From positions 163,762 through 227,761 of the forward strand of contig NZ_FNSV01000001.1 of the NCBI RefSeq assembly GCF_900105905.1: DNA of 64,000 nucleotides, written 5' to 3'. Positions within the stretch are counted from its first letter, which is position 1. The number at the start of each line of letters is the position of its first letter. Below are positions 36,370-45,138 of the stretch, in pieces. The stretch comes from Rhodococcus koreensis (lineage in GTDB: Bacteria; Actinomycetota; Actinomycetes; Mycobacteriales; Mycobacteriaceae). A model generated the notes under the pieces. It did not search any database, was not told the origin of the DNA, and was given only the letters and a program-made list of their open reading frames with translations. A program made the translations under genes and the position numbers.

Positions 36370-36726
36370 CTACTTTTCGCCGGTCAAGTCGTCGGTACAG
36401 AGTTCGTCGACCGCGGTGAGGATCAACAGTTCCGCTTCTGTGGGTGTGATCGGTAAGGATTGTGTGAGCAGTTCGGCGATCTGGGACGGGGTTACGTTCC
36501 GATCGAGCGCGTCGCACGTCGCCAGCCCTACCTCGACTGCCGATGAATGATCTTCGAACCGCAGACCAAACGTAGCCAGAGCGGCGGTGAAGTGCTGGTG
36601 CGGCCCAGGGGTCGTCGTCGGAGTGGCAGCGGCGGGAGGGGCCGGCTGTTCGGTGTCCGGTCGCGTGGTGCTCGCTGCGGCGCACAGCGCCATGGCCGCA
36701 CACACGAGCAGGGTGATACGGGGCAT
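36370..36726 (-). CDS. DUF732-type exported protein
   Basis: A 118-aa protein with an N-terminal signal segment (MPRITLLVCAAMALCAAAS), a Pro/Thr-rich linker, and a DUF732-like domain: FTAALATFGLRFEDHSSAVE, a Cys in ATCDALD, and a final Cys in AVDELCTDDL. DUF732 proteins are common exported proteins of unknown role in Mycobacteriales; the two cysteines probably form a disulphide. It stands alone, facing away from the plus-strand genes that follow. Confidence 0.75.
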   Translation of the reverse strand: MPRITLLVCAAMALCAAASTTRPDTEQPAPPAAATPTTTPGPHQHFTAALATFGLRFEDHSSAVEVGLATCDALDRNVTPSQIAELLTQSLPITPTEAELLILTAVDELCTDDLTGEK

Positions 36727-36906
36727 CGGTACTCATTTCGAATGTCGTCTCGCCCGAGGATCGGGGCTGTATTGGCGACAGCCGGCAGACGTTAGGCCAT
36801 GGCACCGACACGCGTGAGTCGAGGAAGCCTGATGGTGAACGAACTTCGTCCTGAAGTTCGATCAACTTGTTCTCGTGGTCACCGCTGGCCGGAACTTGTC
36901 AGTGGG

Positions 36907-36929
36907 TTCTGTCATGCTGTGCGGCTCCT
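36907..36929 (+). promoter_or_regulatory. Duplicated upstream box, first copy
   Basis: TTCTGTCATGCTGTGCGGCT starts 83 bases before the ATG at 36990. The same sequence with two changes occurs at 37604, 84 bases before the paralogous gene at 37688. The constant distance suggests a shared promoter or operator. Confidence 0.5.
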
Positions 36930-36989
36930 CATTGGGGCGACGAACGGGCCGTCAGGCTCGCAGTCTCGACAGAGCACTGAGGATGAACG

Positions 36990-37571
36990 ATGAATGACAT
37001 GAACCTGCCGGTTCCGGAGCAGGACCCGACCGCCTCCCCTGCTACACCGAAGAGGTGGCGGTGGATCACCGCCGTGGTGGTGGCGGTAGTCGTCGGCGCC
37101 GCGCTCGGTACCGCAGTGGCCAAGGCCACCGAGCGAGACGTCCTTGCCGAGCGGACGGCGGCACTCGAGCAGCGTGAGGCCGAGGTGGCGCAGCGCGACA
37201 CCGATACCGCGCAGAAGGAGGACTCCCTGTCGCTGCGATCCGACGGGCTCGATACCCGGCAGGCCGAACTCGACAAAATCTCCGCCGATCTGGGACGGCG
37301 TGAGCAGGCTCTGCTGCCCAAGGAGCAGGCAGCGGCACGGTCGAAGATCACCAAGGACGGGATCTACCTGGTGGGTAAGGACATCGAGCCGGGCACCTAT
37401 CAGACATCGGGCGGGAGCGGGTGCTACTGGCAACGCTCCAGTGGCACATCCGGCGACTTCGACGACATTCTCGCGAACGGAAACGAAAGCGGTCAGGCGA
37501 TCGTCACGATCGCGGCCTCCGACGTCGCGTTCACCACCAAACGCTGCGGCAGCTGGCAGCGGATGAGCTGA
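36990..37571 (+). CDS. Membrane-anchored coiled-coil protein with CYW/SGDFD domain
   Basis: A 193-aa protein. One transmembrane segment (WITAVVVAVVVGAALGTAVA, about 24-43) is followed by a coiled coil (RTAALEQREAEVAQRDTDTA and following to about 110), placing the C-terminus outside. The last 75 residues form a domain, DGIYLVGKDIEPGTYQTSG ... CYWQRSSGTSGDFDDI ... KRCGSW, that recurs in the next gene. The domain is widespread in actinobacteria but its function is unknown; two cysteines could pair. A conserved box lies 83 bases upstream. Confidence 0.75.
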   Translation: MNDMNLPVPEQDPTASPATPKRWRWITAVVVAVVVGAALGTAVAKATERDVLAERTAALEQREAEVAQRDTDTAQKEDSLSLRSDGLDTRQAELDKISADLGRREQALLPKEQAAARSKITKDGIYLVGKDIEPGTYQTSGGSGCYWQRSSGTSGDFDDILANGNESGQAIVTIAASDVAFTTKRCGSWQRMS

Positions 37572-37603
37572 CCAGGATCGATCCGAGCATCTTTGTCGGA
37601 CCC

Positions 37604-37626
37604 TTCTGTCATTCTGTCCGGCTCAC
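37604..37626 (+). promoter_or_regulatory. Duplicated upstream box, second copy
   Basis: TTCTGTCATTCTGTCCGGCT, 84 bases before the ATG at 37688; pairs with the copy at 36907-36929. Confidence 0.5.
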
Positions 37627-37687
37627 CTGCGAGCACGGACTTTCCGGACGGGAAGACCCGTCAACACTTGAACTCCAGGAGTAATGA

Positions 37688-38077
37688 ATGCGGAACCTCG
37701 TGAACACCACTGTTGCGGCGCTCGCTGTTGGCGGCCTCCTCCTTGCCGGGGCCAATGCTGCCTGGGCAGCGCCGGCCGCCGTGATCGACGGGGACGGCGT
37801 CTACCGTGTCGGCATCGACATCGAACCGGGGACGTATTACACCGGCGGCGGTGGGGACTACTGCTATTGGGAGCGGCAGTCCGGACTCAGCGGCGATTTC
37901 GACGAACTCATCGCGAATGACTTCATCGAGGACGGACCGGCCGCCGTGACGATCAAGTCCAGTGACGTCGGCTTCAGCACCGACGGGTGCGGCACCTGGG
38001 TGCGGCAGTCAGCTCCGGCTCCGGCTGCTCCGGCTCCGGCTCCGGCGTCTGTGCCCTGGTCACCGTTCGGCTCGTGA
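37688..38077 (+). CDS. Secreted protein with CYW/SGDFD domain
   Basis: A 129-aa protein with a signal peptide (NTTVAALAVGGLLLAGANA, cleavage probably after AWA near residue 27), then the same domain as its neighbour: DGVYRVGIDIEPGTYYTGG, CYWERQSGLSGDFDEL, DGCGTWVRQ. A Pro/Ala tail ends the protein. It lacks the anchor and coiled coil of the preceding paralogue, so the two may be a membrane-bound and a free version of one module. A stem-loop follows the stop. Confidence 0.78.
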   Translation: MRNLVNTTVAALAVGGLLLAGANAAWAAPAAVIDGDGVYRVGIDIEPGTYYTGGGGDYCYWERQSGLSGDFDELIANDFIEDGPAAVTIKSSDVGFSTDGCGTWVRQSAPAPAAPAPAPASVPWSPFGS

Positions 38078-38085
38078 CCACCACC

Positions 38086-38117
38086 CGCCGCCCCGACCTT
38101 CCGGTGCCGGGGCGGCG
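38086..38117 (+). terminator. Stem-loop after the secreted protein gene
   Basis: CGCCGCCCCG at 38086-38095 pairs with CGGGGCGGCG at 38108-38117 (10-bp stem, 12-base loop), followed by a T/C-rich stretch. It lies 9 bases after the stop codon. Confidence 0.6.
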
Positions 38118-38150
38118 GCGTTCCGTCTTTCCTCCAGAGAAGAGAGCGTC

Positions 38151-38498
38151 ATGGGGAACATGTACTTCGGCCCGAACCACGGGCAGATCAACATCATTCA
38201 GAACAACATCCACCAGGGGTATCGGCGGTCGCCGCGCCGCACCAGTCATCCGATCCTGACCGGCATCGCCGTCCTGTTCGCGATCGGATTGCTGATCAAG
38301 TTCTGGTGGGTGGTGCTGATGGTGCTCGCCATCTGGATCGGAGTGAAGGCGTTCCGGAAATGGCAGCACCGGCAAGCGCTGGCCGAGCAGGAACGGGCGC
38401 GGATCGCGGCCCGCGCCGACATGCAGAACCAGGCATTCCTCGCCGGTGATCCCTATGGAATCTACGGATATCCGCAGAACCCGCAGGGCCCCCTGTGA
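38151..38498 (+). CDS. Small membrane protein
   Basis: A 115-aa protein from the ATG at 38151, preceded by AGAGAAGAGAG. A hydrophilic N-terminus (NHGQINIIQNNIHQGY) and basic patch precede one or two membrane segments (LTGIAVLFAIGLLIKFWWVV and following to KAF), and the C-terminus is charged then Gly/Pro/Tyr-rich. I do not recognise the family. The position next to the P-loop protein gene suggests a shared unit. Confidence 0.6.
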   Translation: MGNMYFGPNHGQINIIQNNIHQGYRRSPRRTSHPILTGIAVLFAIGLLIKFWWVVLMVLAIWIGVKAFRKWQHRQALAEQERARIAARADMQNQAFLAGDPYGIYGYPQNPQGPL

Positions 38499-38689
38499 CC
38501 GGTTGCTGTCGAGGCGCGACGACCGCCGGCAAACGCGACTCCACGAGCGGGGTCGCGGAGACCAGTGGTCTTACCGTCCACGCCAGGTAATTTCGACCGT
38601 ACGCAGGAGCGCCGCTCCCCCGCCGGCACACGGAACGCTGGCCTCGAGCTGACAAGACCCCTCTACCCCTACTCCCTCAGGAGAGCCAC

Positions 38690-40705
38690 ATGGCCCTATC
38701 CGGACATACCGCCGCGGTTCGCGAGAACTATCTCCCCCTGCCCACCCGAGATGACGGCTATCGGCAGATCCTGCTGCTCGGGACCACCGGCGCCGGCAAG
38801 ACCACCGTCGTTCGCCAACTGCTCGGCACCGATCCGGACAACGACCGATTCCCGTCCACTTCCACCGCGAAGACCACCGTGTCGGACACCGAGATCGTGC
38901 TCGCTCCCGGCCCCTTCCAGGCCGTCATCACGTTCTTTTCCCGCGACGAAGTCGTCCGCCACCTCGAAGAATGTGCGAGCCGTGCGGCAGTGTCGATCCT
39001 CAACGGGCTCGACCGCTCTCGGGTCCGCGAGCACCTCCTCGATCACGAGCAGCAACGGTTCCGCTTCAGCTATGTTCTGGGCCGGCGCCAGGAGCCCGCT
39101 TCCGATCAGGAGGAGGATGTGGTCGAGAACGACCCCTTCGATATCTTCGACGAGCCCGGCCCAGCATTGACCGATGCCGGATCCGAGACCTTCGGCGCCG
39201 ACCCGCAAGCACTCCCCACGATCGACCTCGCCGAAACGGAGGCTGTCGTCGATCAAGCCATCGACACGCTGCAGACGCTTGTCGCAACACACAGCGATAC
39301 TGCACGACGCGAACTCGGCGTTGACGGCGTCGACGAGGAAAAGGAACTGAAGGACCTGCTCGAGGAGGAGTTGGATCGTCTGCTCAGGGCAGATCCACGA
39401 TTCGATCAGATCACCGATGCGCTGCTCCTCGAGATCGACAAGCGGTTTCGTGCGCTGTCGATCGGTCAGGTCGACCGGGGCGACAACGGCTGGCCGCTGA
39501 GCTGGACCTGGAAGAGCGACGACCGAACCGCGTTCCTGCGGGCCGTCAACCGCTTCTCCTCAAACTATGCGCCCCTGTTCGGGCACCTGCTCTCCCCTCT
39601 GGTGGACGGCATCCGCGTGGCCGGACCGTTCGCGCCCGCCTGGAACGATGGTGCAGTCCCCCCGCTGGTCCTCATCGACGGGGAAGGCCTCGGTCACACC
39701 CCGACGTCAGCGGCGGCCCTGTCGATGGCGGTGTCGGAACGCATCAACACCGTCGACGTGGTACTGCTGGTCGACAACGCCGCCCAACCGATGCAGGCCG
39801 CTCCCGCCGCCGCGATCCGGTCGATTCTCATCTCCGGCAACGTCGACAAGCTCGTGTTCTGCTTCACCCACTTCGACGAGGTCACCGGCGACAACCTCGC
39901 CACCCCGAGAGACCGGGCCGATCACGTGCGCGGCAGCGCCAACAACCTGCTGGCCGCCATCCGTACCGATCTCCATCAGCGGGACGAGCAGGCACTTCGC
40001 CGGCGACTCGACAACGCCACGGTCTACCTCTCACGCATCGACAAACCGCTCGACCCCAGCGACCGTGAAGGCCTCTTCACGATCAAGTCCTTCCGCAAGC
40101 TCCTCGACGTGATCGAGAAGACCGGCGAACGACCCGACCTGGGCCCGGCCCGGCCGATCTACCGTAAGGACGAGCTTCATCAGGCCGTCGTTGCTGCCGT
40201 CGAGAAGTTCCACCACCGCTGGGACGCGATCCTCGGACTGAAAACATCGCGTGCTGTCGCCCGGGAACATTGGACACGGATCAAGGCGCTCAACAAACGC
40301 TTCGCCGAGGCCAGTGACGATCAATACGACACCCTCCGGCCGTCGGCGGAGCTGCGGGAGTTCGTCAAGGAGGAGCTCTACCGTCAGCTCGAATCGCCGC
40401 GGGGCTGGAACGGCCACCGCCCGGACGACGCCGAACACACCGCCATCGTCAACCAACTCGCGCAGGGCGTGGCCCGCGGGCTGAACGCTCCGATCAGCGG
40501 ACGGTTATCTACCGCGGCTCAGCCGGAGTGGGAACGCAGCTACGACCTGTACGGGTCCGGTTCCACCCGCCAGCGGGCGAACCATATCGCCCACGACATC
40601 TTCGATCGCTTCGTACCGGAAGCATCGAACGACAACAGCTTCGTATCCGACCTGCTCACGGTCGTCGAGGCAGCCGCCGCCGAAGTCGACGCCTCGCTCG
40701 AGTAG
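38690..40705 (+). CDS. Large P-loop GTPase-like protein
   Basis: A 671-aa protein. The P-loop is LLGTTGAGKTTVVRQLLG (about 27-44), followed by a Thr-rich switch-like segment (STSTAKTTVSDTEI), DGEGLGHTP at about 327 in the place of the G3 box, and CFTHFDEVTGDN near 395 in the place of G4. The middle and C-terminal thirds are mostly helical. This order fits a dynamin-like or other TRAFAC GTPase in which the second half acts as stalk, but nucleotide specificity is uncertain. Large GTPases of this kind occur in defence and membrane-remodelling loci. A strong stem-loop follows. Confidence 0.65.
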   Translation: MALSGHTAAVRENYLPLPTRDDGYRQILLLGTTGAGKTTVVRQLLGTDPDNDRFPSTSTAKTTVSDTEIVLAPGPFQAVITFFSRDEVVRHLEECASRAAVSILNGLDRSRVREHLLDHEQQRFRFSYVLGRRQEPASDQEEDVVENDPFDIFDEPGPALTDAGSETFGADPQALPTIDLAETEAVVDQAIDTLQTLVATHSDTARRELGVDGVDEEKELKDLLEEELDRLLRADPRFDQITDALLLEIDKRFRALSIGQVDRGDNGWPLSWTWKSDDRTAFLRAVNRFSSNYAPLFGHLLSPLVDGIRVAGPFAPAWNDGAVPPLVLIDGEGLGHTPTSAAALSMAVSERINTVDVVLLVDNAAQPMQAAPAAAIRSILISGNVDKLVFCFTHFDEVTGDNLATPRDRADHVRGSANNLLAAIRTDLHQRDEQALRRRLDNATVYLSRIDKPLDPSDREGLFTIKSFRKLLDVIEKTGERPDLGPARPIYRKDELHQAVVAAVEKFHHRWDAILGLKTSRAVAREHWTRIKALNKRFAEASDDQYDTLRPSAELREFVKEELYRQLESPRGWNGHRPDDAEHTAIVNQLAQGVARGLNAPISGRLSTAAQPEWERSYDLYGSGSTRQRANHIAHDIFDRFVPEASNDNSFVSDLLTVVEAAAAEVDASLE

Positions 40706-40725
40706 CCACAGTCGGCTCAGACCAC

Positions 40726-40766
40726 GTCGAGGCCCGCACTGTCATCACGGCACAGCGGGCCTCGAC
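40726..40766. terminator. Stem-loop after the GTPase-like gene
   Basis: GTCGAGGCCCGC at 40726-40737 pairs exactly with GCGGGCCTCGAC at 40755-40766 over a 17-base loop, 21 bases after the stop. There is no T-run. Confidence 0.55.
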
Positions 40767-40800
40767 AGGGCTCCCGCAGGCACACGCCGAAGGAAACACC

Positions 40801-41301
40801 ATGCACGATGACGACGATCATTGGGAACGGCTTATTTTCGGAGCCGAGAAGTTCCAGCGGGACCTCGAAGTTCACGCCTTGAATTTGAAGTTCCATCACT
40901 CCGAGAGCGGGCACTGGCAGGACAAGGCCCACAAGATCCTGAGGTGGATCCTGTTATTCGCGATCCTCACCGTCAGCTTAATGATCCTTACGCTGCTCGA
41001 GCTCTTCATCGGGCATCAATCGAACTGGTGGTTGGTGGGGGGAGGTTACTTCTGCTGTCTCATCTCCTGCGTTCTCGCATACGTGCACGGCCGCTGCATC
41101 AAGCGATCGAGGGCCGCGAGCGAGAGATTTCGGTCCCTCGAACCACCCGCGAGCCTTCGCCCTCTGATGGCGTCCATCGACGCCGAGATCGAAGCGGACG
41201 AGCGGGCCGCCGCCGCTGCGAAGAAGCGAGGTTGGCGATATGGACGTCGTCTATCTCAGTACGGCGAACGTCGTCAGCCTGGAAGGCTGGGACATGACTG
41301 A
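40801..41301 (+). CDS. Two-helix membrane protein
   Basis: A 166-aa protein from the ATG at 40801. An acidic, His-rich start (MHDDDDHWERLIFGAEKF) is followed by two hydrophobic spans (ILRWILLFAILTVSLMILTL; WWLVGGGYFCCLISCVLAYV) and a basic, helical cytoplasmic tail. This resembles the SLATT-like layout of small two-span proteins associated with nucleotide-triggered or effector systems, but no firm match can be claimed. It follows the GTPase-like gene in the same direction, so it may be its membrane partner; this is inference. Confidence 0.55.
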   Translation: MHDDDDHWERLIFGAEKFQRDLEVHALNLKFHHSESGHWQDKAHKILRWILLFAILTVSLMILTLLELFIGHQSNWWLVGGGYFCCLISCVLAYVHGRCIKRSRAASERFRSLEPPASLRPLMASIDAEIEADERAAAAAKKRGWRYGRRLSQYGERRQPGRLGHD

Positions 41302-41505
41302 CGTCCGGCGTACCTGAAAGATGCCCCCGAATGGCCGAAGCCGAAGCACGGCCTCGCACGCATGTAGACCGACTGAATGTCGGCTGCTCGAAGGACGTGT
41401 GGAGAACTCATACACTCAATTACTCTTCGGCTCAGTGTCATTCACGCGATATACATGCGCCTGATCATTCCTCTACATGCTGAGGGCCTCGTCTAAGTTA
41501 TAGCG
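41302..41505. other. AT-richer spacer with likely promoter
   Basis: The region 41400-41500 is less GC-rich than its neighbours and carries TATAGCGATG immediately before the next gene; probably a promoter for the HTH/GIY-YIG pair. No gene is seen. Confidence 0.4.
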
Positions 41506-41829
41506 ATGACCACGCGCAAGCGGATTGACCGCAAAAGACTGGATCAGCTGGCCGAAATCGGGGCCCGCCGGCGCGAGTTGCGAGCCGAACTTGCCAAAGT
41601 GGAGGCCGACATCGACCCGCTCCTGAAGGGAGTCTACCTCGAAGGGTGGTCGTGGGATCAGATTGCGGACGCTTCCGGACTGTCGTTACAGACGGTCTCC
41701 AACCGGCTCCGCAAGCAGGGTGTGATCAACGGCGAGCGCGACGACTCGGGCCCGTTCGACCAGTTCACCAAAGCCGACTTGCGGACCGAACGAGCGCAGA
41801 AGATTGCTTCCGAGCGGCGGAAGAAATGA
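41506..41829 (+). CDS. Small HTH protein
   Basis: A 107-aa protein. A basic start and a coiled segment (AEIGARRRELRAELAKVEAD) are followed by an HTH: GWSWDQIADASGLSLQTVSN, RLRKQGV. The tail is charged. It would bind DNA and probably regulates its own two-gene unit. Its stop overlaps the next start (ATGA). Confidence 0.7.
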   Translation: MTTRKRIDRKRLDQLAEIGARRRELRAELAKVEADIDPLLKGVYLEGWSWDQIADASGLSLQTVSNRLRKQGVINGERDDSGPFDQFTKADLRTERAQKIASERRKK

Positions 41830-42983
41830 GGCGGCCTTCGACATTGACGTCTCTACTGTCCCGCCAGCCGGCTCACACTCCTGCCGCAGGGCGCGCTGCG
41901 TCCAGGCCACCATCAGACCTGTCTGCCGATGACCTCTCAGCCGATTGGGCGGGTGACGAGTGTGTGGCACAGTGGGCGATCGGTCGTGGTTTCGGCGTCG
42001 CCGCGTTTCCCTTCGACCGCGATGGGTTGAAGCTGTTCAAGAGCGAGTATCCCGCCGATCGGTGCGGTCTCTATGTGTTCGAGTGCGTTAACCATGACGT
42101 GTATATCGGAATCGGCAAAGATGTGGCCGAACGACTGCCCCAACACCGCAAGAAGCACCCTGACGCCCTGACCTTCCGCTTCCTACCGCATCCCGGGAAT
42201 GAAGCGGAACGTCGGACCATGGAGCGGCGGCTCGTCCGCGATGCCCAAACCGCCGGCCTGACCGTCCGCAACCGGGAACACGCCAGCGGGCATGTGGGGC
42301 CCTCGACGCTCGATGTCTTGATCAGCGAGCAGGAGCAGCAAGCATGGCTGCATGATCCAGCTGGGATCAATGCGCTCGACGAGTCCGCCCTGGTCGAACT
42401 CGGTCACAGTCAACTCGCCGCCCACGAAGGCGACTTCCAACGGCTCCGCCGGCACCCGCGCTACGCCGAGATCATCGAGGTCCTCAGCACATACGCCGCT
42501 TCCTGCATTCCGTTCCCACGCCGCACCGAGGCCACCTTTTGGACCGTGAGCTGTTTCCCCAGCTCCAACCGCACCCGAATCTTCTGCATCTCCATGGCTA
42601 CGCTGGAGACCTTCTTCATCGCCGTCTCCGACAACGACCACAGTGAGATTCACGCCCGAATGTTCGTGGACAAACGTCACCTGCCCTCCGGCAAGTGGGG
42701 CCGTGTTCTCCTCGCCGCCCGCGGAACGATGTTCGACGACGACCATGGTCACAAGTCGGGCGGCGCCTTCGAGCAATGCCTGGCCGTCAACGACATCCGC
42801 GATCTGCGGTCGGTCCTGAAGTCGAAGCATGTCCGGGCAGCGGCGGCAGCATTCAATCTCGACCTGATGCGCAAACGACAGTCCGCCTACAAGCCGTCAC
42901 ACTGCCGCCAACTCGCTCAGGCCGCGCTCGACATCTCAAGCCCAGAGGCCACCTCCAGGCCGGGTACCACTCACCTCACGTGA
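41826..42983 (+). CDS. GIY-YIG-like nuclease-domain protein
   Basis: A 385-aa protein whose ATG overlaps the HTH gene. Residues about 79-110 read CGLYVFECVNHDVYIGIGKD then VAERLPQHRKK, which has the spacing of the GIY-YIG nuclease core (first GLY, then YIG, then the basic residue), followed by EAERRTMERRLV. The C-terminal 180 residues are unrecognised. The domain would cleave DNA or RNA; the paired HTH suggests a controlled, possibly toxic, enzyme. A stem-loop follows. Confidence 0.65.
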   Translation: MRRPSTLTSLLSRQPAHTPAAGRAASRPPSDLSADDLSADWAGDECVAQWAIGRGFGVAAFPFDRDGLKLFKSEYPADRCGLYVFECVNHDVYIGIGKDVAERLPQHRKKHPDALTFRFLPHPGNEAERRTMERRLVRDAQTAGLTVRNREHASGHVGPSTLDVLISEQEQQAWLHDPAGINALDESALVELGHSQLAAHEGDFQRLRRHPRYAEIIEVLSTYAASCIPFPRRTEATFWTVSCFPSSNRTRIFCISMATLETFFIAVSDNDHSEIHARMFVDKRHLPSGKWGRVLLAARGTMFDDDHGHKSGGAFEQCLAVNDIRDLRSVLKSKHVRAAAAAFNLDLMRKRQSAYKPSHCRQLAQAALDISSPEATSRPGTTHLT

Positions 42984-43001
42984 AAAGTGCCCGTACGGAA
43001 T

Positions 43002-43037
43002 GCGTCAGGCTCCCCAGTGCACTGAGGAGCCTGACGC
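43002..43037. terminator. 36-bp hairpin between convergent genes
   Basis: GCGTCAGGCTCC at 43002-43013 pairs with GGAGCCTGACGC at 43026-43037; the loop itself contains CAGTGCACTG. It lies 18 bases after the GIY-YIG stop and before the convergent gene ending at 43207, so it may serve both directions. Confidence 0.6.
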
Positions 43038-43206
43038 GGAATCCCTCTGGAAGGAAGTGATTCACCTCGAAAAATACAAGCGGCCCCGTCGTCGCGTCAA
43101 ATCGCGCGGAACCTCCCAGAAGGGCCCGAAAAGACAGGCCCCGCATGTAGATCGAACTGTGCATATCAGCTGAACCCGGACCGCGTGGTGAACGCGTGAG
43201 CGTTGG

Positions 43207-44211
43207 TCATTCCAACGAGACGAACACTTCGTCGTCACCGCTGAACGACGCTTCGACGATCCAATTGGCACCGGGGAGCTGCTCCGCGGGCACGGAGACA
43301 CAGACGTTTCCGCGTGATGTTCCGCGCGGATACAACTCGCCGGTGTCGCGGAGGGCGTTCGGAATAACGCCGCAGGAATCGGCCGATGCGCTACCGAAGA
43401 CGTTGTTCGATGAACCAAGGATCCGGAAGTTCAGATCAATCCACGGAGTGCCGGTCTCGGCACCGGTGTAGGTGGCCGACACATCCGCCATGACGAACTG
43501 ACGGCCGGCGACCGGGGGGTCGTTGAACTGGTTCTCTGCGAGGACCGCGTCCGTCGCGTCCCGGGTGGTGGAATGGATCGTGATGTCCCATCCCGGCAGG
43601 GTCAGTGCCTGGCCCGGGTGCAGCGGGTTCTCCCGGCTACCGGGAGCCGCTTCGGCGTCGGGTGCGGGTGCTTCCCCGGTGACAGTGGATGCCGAATCCC
43701 CGAGGTTGTCCAGCTTCTGATCCAACTCGTCGACGGCACCGAAAAAGATCGTCATCCCCCAGATTCCGAGTGCCACTGCCACGACTCCGAGTCCTGTGCC
43801 TGCGAGGGTCATGATCTTATTCGTCGCGAGCCTCTTCCGGACTCGACCAAATCCCAGCAGCCCGAACAGAACAGACAACAGCCCCAGGATGAGCGCGATG
43901 AACCCGGTCAGGGGAACCAGTCCGAAAACCACTCCGACGATGGCCAGAACGAGGGCGGTGACCCCGAAACCGTTGCGAACTGACGTGGAGGACGCATCGC
44001 GGGCGAGATCGGGGTACGACCGCGCCGAGAAGGTGGGGTTGCTGCTCTCGTTGGTCCTCGGGTCGAACCCACTCGGTGGCGGGGTAACCGTCCCCGGATG
44101 CGCAGGAAGCGGCTGGGTTGCTGCAGTCCATTGCTGCCCGTCCCACCAGCGAAGCTGGGGTTTGCCCTCCGGATCGGGATGCCAGCCCGGCTGGGGCGTC
44201 GGTGTCGTCAT
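43207..44211 (-). CDS. DUF2510-membrane-DUF4352-like exported protein
   Basis: A 334-aa protein from the ATG at 44211; the frame is open to 44280 but the extra residues are unlikely. Residues 8-30 (GWHPDPEGKPQLRWWDGQQW) are the DUF2510 tryptophan motif. A proline-rich linker leads to two or three membrane spans (GVTALVLAIVGVVFGLVPL and following). The outer domain ends with the DUF4352-like fold, including GWDITIHSTT, GRQFVMADVSATYTG and a Cys pair (SADSCGV, GNVCVSV). Such proteins are exported and of unknown role. Confidence 0.8.
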   Translation of the reverse strand: MTTPTPQPGWHPDPEGKPQLRWWDGQQWTAATQPLPAHPGTVTPPPSGFDPRTNESSNPTFSARSYPDLARDASSTSVRNGFGVTALVLAIVGVVFGLVPLTGFIALILGLLSVLFGLLGFGRVRKRLATNKIMTLAGTGLGVVAVALGIWGMTIFFGAVDELDQKLDNLGDSASTVTGEAPAPDAEAAPGSRENPLHPGQALTLPGWDITIHSTTRDATDAVLAENQFNDPPVAGRQFVMADVSATYTGAETGTPWIDLNFRILGSSNNVFGSASADSCGVIPNALRDTGELYPRGTSRGNVCVSVPAEQLPGANWIVEASFSGDDEVFVSLE

Positions 44212-44270
44212 GCCGGTATCAAACCAGACGGCCCGAGCATGCCCTGCATCAGCATTTCGGGTAGCCGCAC

Positions 44271-44669
44271 TTGACCTCACGAACCCGCGCAGCTGACCAG
44301 ATGCCGCGTCAACGAACCCACCCGGCGCCCTATATCACTATTCAATTTCGACCGTTAGAGTCTTCTGGATGCAAAACCCAACCCACATACATCGAGCACG
44401 CCAGAGCCGGAAGCCTTCGCGTGGACGCTGACAGCGCCGACGCCGTCTCCGGTGGCGTCCAGACCGACGATCTCCTCACCCGAGCGGTGATCGAGGCCCT
44501 CAAGGCGGGCACGTCGTGGGCGCACATCGCCACGCAACTCGGGGTTCCGCCTCCAGTTGCCCGCGATCACCTCGCCGTGACCGATCGGGAGTGGCAGGAG
44601 GCAATCGTCGCTCACGAGAATGCCCGAGCAGCACGACTTCATGATCAGATCGGGACCCCGCGGTCGTAG
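44271..44669 (+). CDS. Small HTH-like protein
   Basis: Up to 132 aa; a GTG at 44419 giving about 83 aa is an equally likely start. The core LLTRAVIEALKAGTSWAHIA plus TQLGVPPPVARDHLAV forms an HTH-like segment, followed by WQEAIVAHENARAARL. A decayed duplicate of the last part lies at 45353-45442. Probably a small regulator. Confidence 0.5.
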   Translation: MTSRTRAADQMPRQRTHPAPYITIQFRPLESSGCKTQPTYIEHARAGSLRVDADSADAVSGGVQTDDLLTRAVIEALKAGTSWAHIATQLGVPPPVARDHLAVTDREWQEAIVAHENARAARLHDQIGTPRS

Positions 44670-44742
44670 ACGAGGCACCGGCAGAGCCGTCGAATACCGC
44701 CCAATCGCCGGATTCCGGTTGAAACAGCAGATGATCTGGGCG

Positions 44743-45018
44743 TCAGAGCTCGTCGAGCGACACCAGCCCGTCCTGCAGCGCCCGGACCAGCAATCCGGAC
44801 TTGTCGGCAACGGGACGCCCGACGGCGGCGTACTTCGCCCGGATCCTGGCCAGGTGGGTTTGGATCGTGCCCAAACTGATTCCCAGTTCGGAGGCGGCCA
44901 CGTTCTTCGATTCGCTGCGCAGCCACAGACGAAGAATTTCCACCTCGCGCGGCGACAGTGCGGGCCGCCGCTGCGGCCCCATGACGGAGTCAGGCAGGGC
45001 CCCGGGACCGGAACTCAT
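44743..45018 (-). CDS. LuxR-type HTH regulator
   Basis: A 91-aa protein from the ATG at 45018 (MSSGPGALPDSV), with GAGAAGGTGAG before it; the open frame extends to 45273. It is nearly only a LuxR/NarL HTH: ALSPREVEILRLWLRSESKN, then ELGISLGTIQTHLARIRAKY. There is no receiver or ligand domain, so it would be a single-domain regulator such as those of the GerE/WhiB-neighbouring kind. A variant partition palindrome lies about 100 bases upstream. Confidence 0.75.
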   Translation of the reverse strand: MSSGPGALPDSVMGPQRRPALSPREVEILRLWLRSESKNVAASELGISLGTIQTHLARIRAKYAAVGRPVADKSGLLVRALQDGLVSLDEL

Positions 45019-45119
45019 AGCGATCTCACCTTCTCGAGCTGCAATGACTACACCCGGTCGAGCTCTGCTCGTCCGGAGCCAGCACCCCGTAATACGATCG
45101 GTCCGCGACAACGAGCTCG

Positions 45120-45138
45120 TTGTTTCCGCGGTGAACAA
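45120..45138. promoter_or_regulatory. Variant of the partition palindrome
   Basis: TTGTTTCCGCGGTGAACAA is the palindrome core of 13498-13513 read on the other strand, lacking one A. It is 100 bases before the LuxR-type gene and 30 kb from the parB cluster, so it may be a stray ParB site or a relic. Confidence 0.5.
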
